From contig JALJCS010000038.1 of assembly GCA_023055355.1 (NCBI GenBank), forward strand, positions 3,286,001-3,350,000: a stretch of 64,000 nt of DNA. The letters are read 5' to 3'. The position numbers and the translations under genes were made by a program. Shown here piece after piece: positions 1-13,741 of this stretch. The notes beneath the pieces were generated by a model that worked only from the letters and a program-made list of their open reading frames with translations, was not told where the DNA came from and did not search any database. This stretch comes from Agelaius tricolor (lineage: Eukaryota; Chordata; Aves; Passeriformes; Icteridae). Positions within the stretch are counted from its first letter, which is position 1, and each line of letters opens with the position of its first letter.

Positions 1-167
1 CACATCCCCAGCACCGCAATGTCCACACGGGCAGCTCCTGCTCCCCTCTCCTCTGGCAGGCACACACAAACCCTGCACAGCCCAAACCCTGACAGGGCTG
101 CCCAGCCCCTCACAAACAGAGCAGGGTTAGATGGGATACTGGGGACAAATCCTTGCCTGAGAGGTGG

Positions 168-354
168 GCAGGCCCTGGCATAGGGTGCCCAGAGCAGCTG
201 TGGCTGCCCCTGGATCCCTGGAAGTGCCCCAGGCCAGCTTGGAGGGGCTTAGAGCCACCTGGGCCAGTGGAAGGTGTCCCTGCCATGGCAGGGGTGGAAT
301 GAGATGAATTTTAAGGTCCCTTTCCAACCCAAACACTTCAACAATTCCATGATT
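168..354 (+). mobile_element. CR1 LINE 3' fragment
   Basis: The stretch reads like the 3' end of an avian CR1 retrotransposon in sense orientation. It has the typical run of words (gctgtggctgcccctggat, then ggaaggtgtccctgcc, then aaggtccctttccaaccc) and ends in an attccatgatt-type tail. It is 5'-truncated, as most CR1 copies are, and carries no intact ORF. Family assignment is from memory of the CR1 consensus; the subfamily was not determined. Confidence 0.8.
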
Positions 355-3300
355 AACCCTGAGGGCAGCCCAGCCCTGCCAGGAGCAGGTCACACGTGGC
401 AGAAATAATTGCTCACCCCCAGCTTGATGTGACCCCAACCCCACAAAGATGGGAGGAATCATTTGAACACACGATGAAAACCCTCGCATGAGCTTGAACC
501 CAACAGGGTGTTGTGATGCCTAATTAATTCATGTCCAAAAGCACTTTGAGGGCATCAGATGAAAGAGATCATTATAGGATTGAACAGAGATCCTTTATCC
601 CACAAGATGGAAGTGGGAACAGCCCCAGCCATGCTCCCACTTTAAAGGGCATGGGCAATTAGCACAGAGCCCACTGATGAATAGCAGCTATTTTATTTTT
701 TCATGTTCTGGAAACGATGCTGCATCTTCTGGTGATGACACATTGTCCTGGCACAAGAGGACAGGGAGGAGGAGAAGCTCCTGGTGAAAAACAGGGAGAT
801 AATTATTCCCTCCTAAAAGCCTGCAGTGAGTTTGGACCCAAATCCCCCTTTCCCTGCAAGGCCCCTGGGAGAGTCTTCCTCTGCTCCAGCCCCACTGAGC
901 TGATTTAGGGTGTCTGGGGCTCTCCTAACACTCTAGATGTTTGAGGAGGGATAAAAGGATGAACCAAAAGGCGAGGGGAGGTTTGGGGAGTTCTGTCTCA
1001 CCAGGCTGGGCAGCCCAAGGGAGCCAGGCTCACATCCCACCCCACAGAGGCCCAGGATCCCTGAGCTCCCCTGTCCCTGCTCCGCTGAGAGCCCCGTGCC
1101 CATCTCCTCTCCTCCTTTGGGGTTTTGGAGCAGGGAGCTGTTTTGGGTACCCTGGGACAGTGGGTGCCACCACTCAGGAGATCTCAGTGAATAACCAGAA
1201 ATCAGGGTTTTCCTGCTGGGATAAGAAAATGGGTTAGAAATCAATCCCAGCCCCAGGTGCTGAGTTGTTTCTTCTCGGCCTCCTTCCTCAGGCCAGTGAG
1301 GGCAGGATTAGGCCCTTTCTGTAGATTTAGGGAATTACAGCCTGCAGCATGAATTCCTTCCCTCAGAAAACCCCCTGGGGAACGAAACACACCCCAAAGC
1401 ATGCACAGCCCCTCTTGCTGTGCTTGGAGGGGTCAGCAGCACCCTCCTGGAAAGGGAACAGAGAGTTTGGGTACAGGGGAGCTGCCCAGGGACAAGGACA
1501 GGGACAGGAGGCACCGAGGGGTGGGAGCTGCTCAGGTTTCCCTGCTGCTCCTCTGCTGTGCTGGTGGCAGGGTTTGTTTAATTGCAGCTCCACAGACAGG
1601 GATAATTTGTAGGTATGAAACTCATCCTGGTGGGCGTTCGTTTTTCTTGGCTGTTTGTGTGAACAGGCTGAGTTCCTCCTCCCAGGCTGATGCTTTCCAG
1701 CTGCCGAGACACCACAGGGAAGGCACCCATCCAGCTGGGAGCAGCCCTGCCCCACAGAGCCCACCGGGGCACAGGCAGCTCAGGGATGGATCCTCCTGCT
1801 CCCCCTCTGCCAGCAGGAAAAGTTCCCCCCCAGGGCACCAGTGTCTGGTGCCCACTTTTGTTGGTAGGATGGAGGATTTGGCTGCCTGGGGCCCCCCAGC
1901 ACCCCACAGCGTGGGCTCCTGAGTGGGGAGGTGTCGTGGATGCAGTTGCCATGGCAAATTAAAACCCCCGTCAGGATGCAGAGGGAGCTAATGAAATAAT
2001 TAACAAGCAGCGAAATGAAAGAGGAGCATCGTGGTGGAGCTTCTGCTCTGCTGTCCCAAGCTGACCATGAAAGCAAAGAGATGGAAAAAGCAGGGAAATA
2101 AAGCCCACCTAAATCCCAGCTGGGGCTGGGATTGTCTGAGTTTTGTTTTGCTTTCTGTCCAAAAAGCAGAAATGAAAACTCCAGGACACAGAGCACAGCT
2201 CCCTTCTGAGCCAGCTGACAGGGCAGGTGGTGAGGGACAGGCAGCCCTTGCTCCTGCAGGATGGGCACACAGCATGGAGAGTCCTTGAGGCTCCACAGGA
2301 CCTTCAGCCACAGCTGGGATGGGGCATCTGAAAACTGGGGGGGACACTGGGAGCAGTGCATTCCTCTGAGACACTGCCACAGAAGGAGCAGCTTTTAGAA
2401 ATCACGAGCATCCCCACAGCAGAAAGGAACACCCAGTGCCTCTGTGGGGTCTCAGAGCCAGCCCTGAGCAGGGCTCTTCCTGGACACCCCATTCCCCTGT
2501 GAGCAGAAGGCTCCTTCCCACCCTGCCACGAAGCACAGCACCATTTATATCTCTGCACCAGTTCCTGCAGCACGGCAAGGCGCTCCCTCCATCTCCCCGA
2601 GACACCAGTTGGCAGATCTGTGCTGTGAATGTCACGGCAGTCTTTCATAACAACTTCTCCCACCATCCCATCAAGTGCAGGGAGACGGGAGAACCATCTG
2701 CTGGGAGCTGAGCACATCCCTCCCTCGCCAGAGAAACCCTGACACCCTTCCCCAGGCCCACTCAGCCTCTCCTGGGGTGGAACAGCCACACTGGAGTCTC
2801 CCGAGTCTCTCCTTGGGGAGCAAATGGGTCCTTTTTGTCCCCCTGTGTCTGCAGTGATGTGCTGGGGGTGACCAGGGGTTAAAGCAGCTCCTGATGGGTG
2901 TTTTGAGCCCTCAGCCCTAAGATAATCTGGCAGGGAAAAGCATCAATAGGATTGTCTGTGTACAAGACTCCTTCCCTAAAACAAGGAGTGGCAGCACTTG
3001 GAGCCTCAGGGAAAAAAGACACTGTAATGTGATTTTCTGCATGAGAGTGTCACTGCCCAGGGGACACAGGTCTGATCTCTGCCCAGAGCCAGCCTCTGAG
3101 ACAGGGGAGGCTCAGCCAGGCAGTGCCAGGGAGAGCTGGATCACCTGCAGGGGAGCCCAGCCCCAAGCCTGGTGCCATTTGGGCTGCACCTCCAGCCCGT
3201 GTCACCTCCCAGGCCATGTCCCCAGGGAGGCAGGGAAGGGTCTGAACCAGCAGGAACCAAAGGTTTATCCCAGCATGGAAAGGCAGGCAGAGAGGGACCA

Positions 3301-5420
3301 GACATCTAAATCCACAGCAGCTGATACAAGGAAAACCAGGTTTCCAAATGCTTTTCAAAGCTGATTCAAAAGCGTTTCTTAAAGGAACCACTTGAACAGG
3401 GATCTTTGCAGGAGCACTGGGCATTGCTGGGGTGGCAAAGCAGCAGCAGCAAGGCAGTTTATACCTGTGTTTGCACAGGGGTGGGGGAAGCCAGGGCTGG
3501 AGTGGCAATTAGTGCAGGAGAGAAAAATCTCAGGGCGCTCCAACACAATTTTGTTGGTGCTGTTGTGCTCAGTGTGAGCTGGGAAAGGCCAGTGTGGTCC
3601 TTGCCCCCGAGGAGCAAACTGTTTCAGCACTTGGATAATGAGAAAAAGTGTTTTCTGAGGGAAAAGAGGTGAAATGCTTTCTCTCTCGTGAGGCGCTTGC
3701 TTTCTTTAAGCTGCTTGCAACACTTTTCATAATTAAAATACCCCCATAACGTCACACAGTGCTTTTTGATGCTTGCTCTTTGATTTGGATCAATGAAAAT
3801 GTCCTGGGAGCTTATGGCAACAGCCTCGCTCAGCATTTTCTCCACTTGAAAGAAACCCAAGAGGAAAAAACATTTGTGGGTCTGCAAGAAGCAGGGTTTT
3901 CCAAAAGGGCTATTCTACATCGTGGAAAAAGGGAGTGATAATAACCTCACTCCTGAGTTTTCATCAAGGCTGATTTGCATAATTAACACTAAAATTAGTT
4001 GTTCTTCTATCCTTTGGGGCATATTGCAAAGGGAACCTGGTGAGAGCAGAGCTTTGCCCAAGGCAAGCTGGGTGCCCCCAGGGACGTCCCCAGGTCCCCA
4101 AAATGCACCCACAGGTCCCTGGCAGAACCAGGACTGCCTTCATGCCTTGAGATGCCCAGCCCTGAACACAGCCAAAGCCTGGCATGCCTGGGCACTCCCA
4201 CAGTGCCCAGAGCAATGAGAAGAACCGTTAGATTCAAATCAAATTAATCAAACTCGAATCAAACCTTATGGGATTAGCGCTGAAACCTGAGCGCTGCCGG
4301 AACAGGGAGCTGCCACCTCCGAGCCCTCCTGGCTTTCCAGCCAGGTTCTCTTTGGAATGTGCCCATCTCCCAGCTGCAGAAATTGTGCTCAGGAGGGAAT
4401 AATTATGAAAAGGGACTTTGGGGCCAAAGCAATAAAAGAAAATAAAAAATAACTCAACCCCAGCTCCCAAACCCGTGAAGCCGGAGCCACGCTCACGCTC
4501 CGGCACGCTCAGCTACACGAGGATTTTAATTTTCCCCCCCCACCCCTCAACAAACTGTCAGAAATGTACTTAATGAGAAGTTCTTCTGTTACAAATGAAG
4601 CAGTAATCTGTCAGAAGGGAAAATCTGCTGTAAAGTTAGAGCTCATCCCCTGACTCCGTGCCAGCACCAGCGCGGCGCTGGCAGGCGGGCGGGCGGCGGG
4701 GCCCGAGTGCCACCTACAGCGGCCGGGGGGAACTGAGCCATCCCAGAGCCTGCTGCCCATCCCAGAGCCTGCTGCCCTCGGCTCTGGGGCTGCTTGCCCC
4801 AAAACAGCCTGGTGCTGCAGCTGGGAGAGTGGTGGGAGTCGTGGCAGGGATGCAGGGCAGGTCATCAGCAAATTAATCGGCTCTCTAACGAAAATAAGAG
4901 TTGCTTTTGGAGCTCGTGCTCACGGTGGAGACTTCCAGAAACTCTCGTTGTGGGGTGTGGAGAGTCCCTCGTGTGCCTTTTTCATGAGGAAGAGTCAGGG
5001 CACAGGGCTGTGGTCCTGCTTCCATGGGCAGCACATGGCAAAACCCACCCTGGCACTGGGAGGAGGGGATCCAGGGAGAGCCACGCTAAGGCAGCTCCCA
5101 GAAAGATCTGCAGGAGAACATATGGTGTGTTTTTAAATGCACCCATAACATTTATTTAAAATACAGGCTCTAAAGCTTGCCAGCAAAGCTTAATGGCAGG
5201 AAAGCTTTCTTTATGCTGGAATGGCTGCTATTGTTTCACTCAAATCATAAGTCTCGTATTTATTTGGGTTTAGGCTAAATAAGTGGGGAGTATTGCAGAC
5301 AGAGCTGCCTAGAATTCCCCTGCCTGCAGGATCCCAAATCCAACCTGCCCGGGCTCAGGGGGGCTGCCAAACCCAGCCGAGCTCACTCTGCCCTGATGCA
5401 ATGCCCAAGCCAGAAATGTC
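355..5420. other. Intergenic region, no gene recognised
   Basis: About 5 kb between the CR1 fragment and the simple-repeat block. Only short open frames occur, none with a recognisable domain or with codon structure shared across good splice sites. One small perfect tandem duplication of a 19-bp unit lies near 4740-4777. An AT-rich stretch around 3660-4010 is visually distinct from the GC-rich background and could be conserved non-coding DNA, but nothing in the sequence alone proves this. Confidence 0.5.
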
Positions 5421-5424
5421 CGAG

Positions 5425-5462
5425 GAGAGGAGAGCGAGAGGGAGAGCGAGAGGGAGAGGGAG

Positions 5463-5495
<33 letters not shown>

Positions 5496-5500
5496 AGAGG
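5425..5500. repeat. G-rich simple repeat (GAGAGG then GGGACA units)
   Basis: A purine-rich tract begins with gagagg/gagcga-type units and passes into about five tandem GGGACA units (about 5463-5494). It supplies more than four runs of three guanines separated by three bases on the plus strand, so it fits the usual pattern for a G-quadruplex. It directly precedes a 19-bp minisatellite. Confidence 0.85.
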
Positions 5501-5572
5501 AGCATCCCAGCTCTGTGCGCCCTCCTGGCTGCCCTGGGGTGGGCGGAGAGGCTGAGCCGCAGGTGGGAGCCG

Positions 5573-5737
5573 GGGTTCTGTGTGTACCCGGGGTTCTGTG
5601 TGTACCCCAGGTTCTGTGTGTACCCGGGGTTCTGTGTGTGTACCCCAGGTTCTCTGTGTACCCCAGGTTCTGTGTGTACCCGGGGTTCTGTGTGTACCCC
5701 AGGTTCTGTGTGTACCCCAGGTTCTCTGTGTACCCGA
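5573..5737. repeat. 19-bp minisatellite (about nine copies)
   Basis: Tandem copies of a 19-bp unit built on gttctgtgtgtacccc. Two main unit types (ending cggg or cagg) alternate, and a few copies have tgtgtg or tctgtg length or base variants. The unit leaves long spurious open frames on both strands, which should not be read as protein. Confidence 0.9.
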
Positions 5738-8700
5738 GCCTGCCCGCTGCCCTAGCCAGCCCCGTGGCTCTGGCAGCCGCATCGCTCCCGTCCTGGGGAT
5801 GAGTCAGGGCATGGCAGGCGGGCGGGGGCTCGAACAGAAGACAACGGTGGCATTTCGGCTCCTCCGGCCGGCCCGGTGTGATCGGAAGCTGCCGGATTGC
5901 CGCAAGGCACGGGGGCACCCCCGGGATCCGTCCCCTCTCCTCCGCCTTCCGCTGCTCTCTGCCAGCATCTCCCGCGGGCACTGCCAGGACGTGCTGTGCC
6001 AAGGACAGAGAGGCCAGGAATAGCAGGAGACGGATTTCTCATCCCCCCGGTGCCACGGTGCCCACGGCTGGCACAGCGCTGCTCTCCACAGGTAGCTGGC
6101 GCACAGCCTCGGGCAGGTGACACGTGGCGAGCCGTGTCCCTCAGCTTTGTCCCCTCCTGCCAAGACGCTGGGAAGGGGCCAGGGGGAGAGCCCAGGGCTG
6201 GCTGCACCCCCAGTTCTGCCGCAGGGTCGGGGTCTGGCTGCACGCGGCGGTGCCCAAAGGCAGCTGCACCATCTAGAGGAGAAACGGGCCCCGAGCAGAG
6301 CTCACAGCCAGCAGGCACAGAGGCTGCGGGAAAAGGGTAACCAGGGCAGCCTGGTCATGAGTGAGCTGCAAATCCTTCATGGAGGCGCTGTGCGAGTGAT
6401 TTCAGGGTCTCACGAGTGAGCCCAGATGGCCCATCTATCCCAGAGAATGGGAACACAGGGATAGGATTCACAGATCCTGCCTCTGCCTGCTTTACGTGCT
6501 ACTGATCTCTGCTGGTTGCAGGGAACAGGGCAAAGGAGAGGGGAAAAAAATAAATTAAAAATCCCCAGCCTGCAGTCAGGCTGACCACACACCCCCAAGC
6601 TGGGAATCAACAGCCCTGAAAGCAATTTCATTGCTCAGCTGGACCTGTATTATTGCTCTCCCTCTGAACAGATGTGCCAGTGACACTCATGAATTATCAC
6701 AACAGAGATTCGAGGGGGTGAGGAAACCCCCCCCTCTTCTCATCCTGTGTTCCAGCTCCCTCTTCCCCACAGTGCTGAGGCCAAGCCACTGCCCAGCATC
6801 CAAACAAAGTGGCAGATTTCTGATCCCTTGTGCTGGGGATGTCTCCAGAGGTTTTGAGGAGCAAACGCTCAGGGCCGTACCCACAGGTATCCAAAGGAAA
6901 AGGAGGCTGCACTCCATGCTGGCAGCACCCCCCAGTGACGGATGGCCCGGCTCTCTGGGGCAGGGGAGTGCCCTGTGCCACCCACCAGCTCGCCCACCCC
7001 CTGCCCTGGGGCAGCTGGATGAGCCCGTGCCTGCATTCGCAAGGCGTGTGAGAGCCTCACCCTCCCCTGCAGCACAAGGGGATGTGGGAGCTCCGTTCCC
7101 ACTGATTCCACATTTTCTATTTGCACCGCTCAGGCCCCTGCCGGCTGTGCAAGTCACAAGGGAGCGTTGATCACATCCCAAACACAGCCACTAACACGTC
7201 TCAGCTCTCAATCTGCCTCGTTTGCTGACACCGTTTTCTCCTCCTCCTCCTCCCACCAGCTCCTCGCAGCCGGTTCCTTCCTCCCAGCACGTAGGGCTCA
7301 AGCTGCTCCGGCTTTCCCGTCCCACGCAGGCACACACAGCCCGAGGTGCTGCCCCCGCACCTTCCCGTCCCTGCCCGCGGCTCTGCAGAGCCCCAGCCAA
7401 GCAGGGAAGCCTGGCTAAGGGTCGGATCCAGCCCTCACCCTGCACAGTGCGGGATGCAGCCAGGAGAGGGCAAAATGAAAAGCGCCTCAGGTGATGGGAA
7501 TGGGCTTTGCTCCTCTCAGATTCTTCCTGGTCAGTTGGGCAGTGACAAGGATTATTTGTGTGTTGTTGAGCCACATTTTGGGTGAAGGTTTGCAGCCCCA
7601 CACTGTCCTCTCAGCATCTCAGTGGCCTGAGGGGTGCTGGAAGGATCAGAGAGGGTTTGGATCATCCTCCAAGCAGCCCAGACTGCTGCCAGGGGATTCA
7701 AGATCAGGATGAGGAATCACTTTAAAAGGACCATCAGTGCCAGCAGCACAAGCCCCATCCAGGAGAAAGCACACCACGTTTTTCTTAATGCTTACTAGGA
7801 CAGGATTTGATGCCCTGCTCTGTCTCCAAAGCTGTTATGGATCTGTTGTACTCAAGGCATTTGCAGTGCCCAGTCAACATTTCTCCATCACTGACAGCTC
7901 TGCAGGATGGGAGGGTGAACCTGACACTGCCCTTAGCCCAAAATCCCCATCACTGGCCATATGCCATGGCCCTAAAACACCCAGGAACAGCAGGAGGACA
8001 CGTGGGGTGTGAGCAGCTGCACCTTGCACAAAGCTGCCCTGCACCTCTCCAGGCTGGGGCACTGGGAGAGCAGAATGAAGACTGGGGGCAGAAGAAATAC
8101 CTCCAATAACTATCAGCCTGCTCTCCAAGCACTGCTCCGACCAGCCTGGAGCTGCTCCTGGGAGTTCCCCTCAGCCTGCAGAGCAGCAGGAGGCTCTGGC
8201 TGTGCATGGCTGCTCTGCTGAGGGCCATTCACTCTGTGCTGCTTTGCTGGAGAAGAACCCAAGTCAAAGCATTGCACTGAGCCCCAGCTCAGCGTGTTTC
8301 TTCGGCCTGATGAAAATTCAAAACAGCAGTGATCTCTGGCTTGATCCAAAACTTATTTAAGGAAGCGTTTTAAGCACTGAACCGAACAGGAGCTGTTTGC
8401 AAATCCTTGATCAAAGCTGCTTGTGCAAAGAGCACTTGGCAACTGCAGAGGCATCTTTGGATGAGGCTGTGCACCCTGGCCCTGGTGGGACTGGACAGGC
8501 AGCATCCCGTGGTGGCTCTGTGGGCTCAGCCTGCTCCTCAGGGACCTCAGGGACAACTCATTTCCATCGTGCAGCACTTCAGACAGAGAGTCTGAACCCC
8601 TGCCAGCTGCCCTGTTGTGAATTCACCGCAGAGAGGTTTCACTTGTTTGCAGCCAAGAGAGTCCAAGCATGCTAAAAATAGAGCACTCCTTGAAGGTGAT

Positions 8701-11700
8701 CTGAAAAGCTGAAGATGCCTCTTAAAAAAGCCAGTTTAGAGCTAATGGGGGCTGGGACAGTGCTCAGGGTGGCCCTGCTGGGAATCAGGAGTTGCTCCAC
8801 AGAAGGAATCCAGCAGCCTTTGCCTCAGAGGGGGCTGCAGGGATGCTCCTGGGTGAGCAGCAGGCCAGGAAAAGCACTCTGTAAATGCAGGGACGGGTAA
8901 TTGCAGGTGGACAAGTCCATGGCTGTGCTGGGATTCCTCAGCAGACAGGCAGAGAAGCAGTAATGAGGGCAGCTGGAGCATGTTGTGTTTTCTTTCCTTC
9001 CCCCCGCCCCATTAAAGCTCTCAGCAACTGCAGCACAAAGTCAAAGCAATTTCCTTTTGAAACATAAAGTGAGCGCAGCATCTCTGGCTTTTCTTCATGC
9101 AGCAGGGCAGGTATCTATCCCAAGGTACATCTTTGATCCTGTCCTTTAAATAAACCATTTTAAGGCTCACAGACCCCTTTTCATCACCAGCCACCTTGGC
9201 TCATGGCACCAAATGCCCTTGTTTATATCCTGCCTCGTGGCTGGAATCAAAGTGTTGCTGTGGGAAACTGCACAGAGTTCATTAAAAAGTTAAAAAAAAA
9301 GCCCTGACTTTCTGTCCCTGAATGAATCCCCACGTGTTCAGGCGTGCTCCCAAGCCCTGAGGTGCAGGAAATACCCGAGCACTCGTGGTGCTGGCAGGGC
9401 TTGGTGCCAGGCATCAGCACTCAGTTCCAAGTGCTCATCCCAAAAGGATGATGGGCAAGGTGGGCAGAGGTTGGTCACTGCTCTGACAGCCCCTCAGCGA
9501 CCCCACAGACACCACAGCAGTGGGAGCAGCTGCTGCAATAGGAAGAGCTGCCCTCAGGAATGCAGTGAGAGGTGGCCTAAAACACAAACGTGCTGCAAAA
9601 CCCAGCGGGTTTGGGGCAGGAGCTGCTGCCTGTGGATGCTCATTCTGCAGCCCAGCGATGAGCAGGGGCTCTGGAGGGATCCCAGCTGGTAAAACCTGGG
9701 ACAAAACCAGCACAGAGCCCCCGTTTGGAGTCCCAGTGAACACCAGAGCACCCAGTTTGCCCTTTTTGGGTAGGACCCACAGGCATCCCAGACAAGCCGC
9801 ACCAGTTCTGGCTTCTCATATTCTCGTGTTCTCCTCGAAATCCCGGGAACTGGAGACTGAGCCGATAAGAGTCTGACACCTAATGGGCACAAGCAGAATT
9901 GTGACAAGCACGGGAGGCAGCTGGAAGGGTCCTTGCGGGAATACTGACAGCATTGCCCACAGCAAAGCCCGCGGAGATGGACAGAAAGGAGGGATTTGTG
10001 TAAAGAAAACTCTTAAAAGCCCACACGGCCCGTGTCCAGGATTGTAAACGTGAAATATTTATCATTTAACCTAGATAGGAATGAGTCATACAAAACCCAT
10101 TAAAAGGTTCCAGGTACAGAATATGAGAGAGGGGATGTAATTTCCTTTGATGTTTTAGAGGTGTCTGCCACATGGTAGCAAGAAAAGGTCAGGGTTACGG
10201 TTAAAACTCTTGGCACTAAGTTGTGGTTTCCATTTTGTGTTCTTATGCCAGATGCACTTGGAATCAACAAGGAAAAGGGACATCTTCCAAAGCAATGAGC
10301 TGTGCCCCACAGAGACCTTCAGCTGCACTTCCTATAATGGTCACTGATGAATGGGAAGCCCATCAGGTTTGACTCAAAAATGTTAAATGCATTCTGTAGC
10401 CTGCCTCTGTGCTATAATTACACTTTAATTTCCTTCACAGAGTCGGTTGATTTCTTTCCTTTAAAAATTCTGTCAACCAAAAGTGATTTACCGCAACGAT
10501 GCCTTCCAAGGCAAGACAAAGCAAAGCTTCAGGACTGGGCTCCACCAAAAACTGCCCTTGAACCTCCTCCTGCCTCAGGTGCTGCTTCCCTGGGCAGCAT
10601 CCAGCCCTGCTGAAAGGAAGCTCAGACTATCTCTGTTCCATTCAGAGGGTAAATAGAAATGTTCAATACCCAGCACTGCTTCCTGGCAGCTTTCACAGGC
10701 ATCTCTCTTCCCCTTTTTTTTTTTTTTCTTTCCTAAATTAGATCTTTCTATTATAACTTCAAGGCCTCATGAGTCTCCTTGGCATTTATTAAATAACAAC
10801 TAAAGTCTTCAATTTGCCATGTTACTACATGATCCAGTTGTTCTCTATCTAATAAATCATCTGAGATCAGACTGAAGGAGCTGAACAGGGCAGGGAGATG
10901 TTGGAGCAGGGCCAGCACTGAGTGTCCTGAAGTTCAGTGCAGCCACGTGAAAAATAGACCCTAAACACTGAGGGTGAGGGAAAATCAGATTGGGGCTCCA
11001 TCCACCTCCTTTCTCTGCTGCTTTTTCCCCAAAAACTCAATGGTCACAGCAGGATTGTGCTGTTGTAAATCAGTTTTCCCCCAAAACCCAAAGAGGTGCT
11101 TGGGGAATGCAAAACTGCCCCCAAGAGGGGAAAGGGTTTGTGGAATCTGAAGTTATCAATTTCCCTCCTGTCCTAGACATGGATGTGCCCTCAGCCAGCA
11201 TCACTTGTGACCCATATTCCCAAAAAACAGCAGCACAGCAGACGTGGCTGGTGTTTTAACACAGCTCCATGTAGGAATATTAATTGGCCCCAAAGCCACA
11301 GGTTACCCGACAACAAAATCTGCCCAGTGAGTCCTTTTATTCCTGCTAATTTGGTTTTAATCTTGTCCTTTCTCTTGCTGGGGAAAAAAAATAACAAAAG
11401 CCATTGCCTGAGCTCCGATTTCAGGCTCTGAGGTATCCAGAGGCACCTGTAATGAGCACCTACCCCTGCAAACAGGAGCAGCACATCCGGAGGTCAGGGG
11501 AGATGTTTCATTTTGGAAATGTGAACGTTCCCCTGCCATTCCAGCCATTCTAACGAGGGGTCCAATTAGCGCTCCTGACTTTGTCATCCGTCCACTGCCC
11601 TCATTTCTGCCAAGATCAGGGATCAGGAAGGCAAATCACCCCTAATGGCACCTCTGCTCTTCTTTCAAGTCAAAGTGGCACACAGAGCCACAAATGCCAC

Positions 11701-13000
11701 CTCAGCTGGGGACAGCAGAGCTCTCCAGCAGCAGCAGCCTCCCCCCTCCCAAGCAACTGCATGTGCACAAAAACATTTATCAGGCTTCTGGCCACAGCTT
11801 TGACTTTAATTTTATTTTAAAAGTGCATTCACATGTAAATTGACTTGGCCCGGGAGGATACATGAATACAAGAGCCCTTTCTTCCCTCTGCCGTGGCATT
11901 AGGGAGGAATATGGTGAGCGAAGCAAAGTTTCCTCACCTCCAGGCTGCAATTCCGCAGTGAAGGAAAAGCAAGTCCATTGTTTCCTCCTGCACACAGATG
12001 CTGGCTGTGCTGTTTTCAGCAGTCTCGTTCAAGCGAGCCAGATCAGAACATAAAAGCATGTTACATATCCCAGGGACAAGAACACACAGGCAAATGTCTT
12101 ATCGGCTCTGTTTTATCTGTTGTAAGAGCAAGAGATAAATTAATACGAGTTTGTAACTGTGTCTGATGGTTTGAAACATGGTCCTGCCCCACATTCCCAG
12201 GGTCAGACCTGGTTTGGTAGTAGAGGATTCCTGGGGTTGAGGAAAAAAAATAAAATGTGAAGCTGGAGATGAGGAAAGGGCACAGAAATACATGTGCTCC
12301 CCAAAGCAAGAATCTCTGGGATAACAGCAGGTGGAATTCTGTTCCTCGCCATATCTTGTGATGTGTTGCCACAGAGTGAGCACAAAAAGAGTGCAACGCT
12401 CTCAGCCACCCCATTTCCAGCTTGGGACCCTCCTTAGCTGCTGTTCTCCACTTGCCATCACCCAGCCTGAGCTTTTGACGACACCCAGCCAAAAGATGCT
12501 GATTTCCTCTGCAGCATCAGAGGTGTTCCAGCCCCACGGGGAAACAAAACACACTGACAAAGTGAAAACAGGCAGCACTTTGGGCTGAGGCATCGGGGTT
12601 TTGTTTGCCAGGGACAAGGAATGGAAATGCTTGTGTAGATTTATAGACTGAGAGCTGTGACTCACTCTGTGTGTTTTAGGAATGAGCAGGTTGAAGCGGG
12701 TGTCCCGAAAGGAAGCATCCCACAGCTTGGTTCTGCTCTGGAAGCACAGGGATGATAGCACAGGGTTGGCAGTGTATCCTCGGGGAAAACCCACTTGCCA
12801 ACAAAACAGGGATGAATTAGAGCGCTAAAACTTTGCTGTTTAGCTGTGTGAAACCTCCAACAACCCAACAGCTCCAGGAGCCCCAGCACTGACCGCTTCA
12901 CCTGCTGAAAGCAGAGGCCTCGGCTCTCTGCACCTCAGCTCTCATTCTGCACCCCAAACTTTGCACCTGGGACAGCCAAGTGTTGCATCCTGCCGTTATT
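5738..13000. other. Intergenic region upstream of PPP1R26
   Basis: Roughly 7 kb without a recognisable gene. The open frames present are short and overlap one another on both strands. A T-homopolymer lies near 10714-10731. AT-rich blocks around 10040-10200 and 10340-10500 stand out from the GC-rich background, and the second holds a GGTTGA/TCAACC inverted pair. They could be conserved non-coding elements. In mammals OLFM1 lies on this side of PPP1R26; no OLFM1 exon was seen here. Confidence 0.45.
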
Positions 13001-13089
13001 TTGAGTTTCCCCCACTGTGGCACCCCGAAGGCAGCGGATGGATCATCCCCCGCTCTGCGCATAGCCCTGAGACAAGACCCGAGTACAAT

Positions 13090-13495
13090 CTCGTTCCTTC
13101 CGCTGCTGTTTTGCCGGTCCGCGCCGGGACCGCGGTTTGGAGCCCGGCCCTGGCCTCGGGGCTGCTGCAGGAAGCCGCGGTGCCCCTTCCCCCGGCGGCC
13201 CTTCCGTTACGATCGTTACCGGGCTCCCTTCGCCCTCCCTCCCTCCCTCCGCTCCGCGCCGGCTCTCGGGGCCAGCGGCCGCCACTGCCTTTGTGCCCCG
13301 GCCCGGTGCGGTCCCTCCCCGCCTCCCCGCCGGAGCCCTGCGGCGCATGCCTCCCGCTCCCCGGGGGCAGGGAAGGAAGCGCCGCCCGCCCCTGCACCAG
13401 CGCGGCGGGCAGCGGCGGAGCGGAGCCCGGCGGAGCCGACAGCCCGGCCCGGCCGCCGCCGACCCCCGTCGCCCCTGTCGGCCTCCTCTCGGCAG
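13090..13495 (+). promoter_or_regulatory. PPP1R26: PPP1R26 CpG-island promoter and non-coding exon 1
   Basis: Very GC- and CpG-rich DNA starts abruptly near 13090 and continues past 13700. A clean splice donor (cag|gtgagc) follows position 13495, and the next good acceptor in the right orientation is just upstream of the PPP1R26 coding exon. I therefore read this as promoter plus untranslated first exon. The exact transcription start is not visible. Overlapping long open frames here are products of GC richness. Confidence 0.6.
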
Positions 13496-13741
13496 GTGAG
13501 CGGCGGGCGGGGGGCGCGGCCGGGCCCCGCCGCGCCGGCGGCCGAGGGAGGCCCGGGCCCGGGTCCGGGGCGGCGGAAGGCGGGAAGGGGCAGCCATGGC
13601 GGCGCGGGCAGGGCCCGGCCGGCCGCGGGCAGTGGGCGCGGCGCCCCGCGGGAGTCCCGCGGGCGGCGGCTGCGGGCGGCCCCCGAGGGTGGGGGGCCCG
13701 TCACAGCCTGTCCGGGGCGACCCCCGAGCTGGGGGTACCCC

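Noticed and set aside
5355..6002. Repetitive 215-residue minus-strand frame with GYTQN-like repeats
   Set aside because: It is a translation of the 19-bp minisatellite and the GGGACA tract, with no start context or homology.
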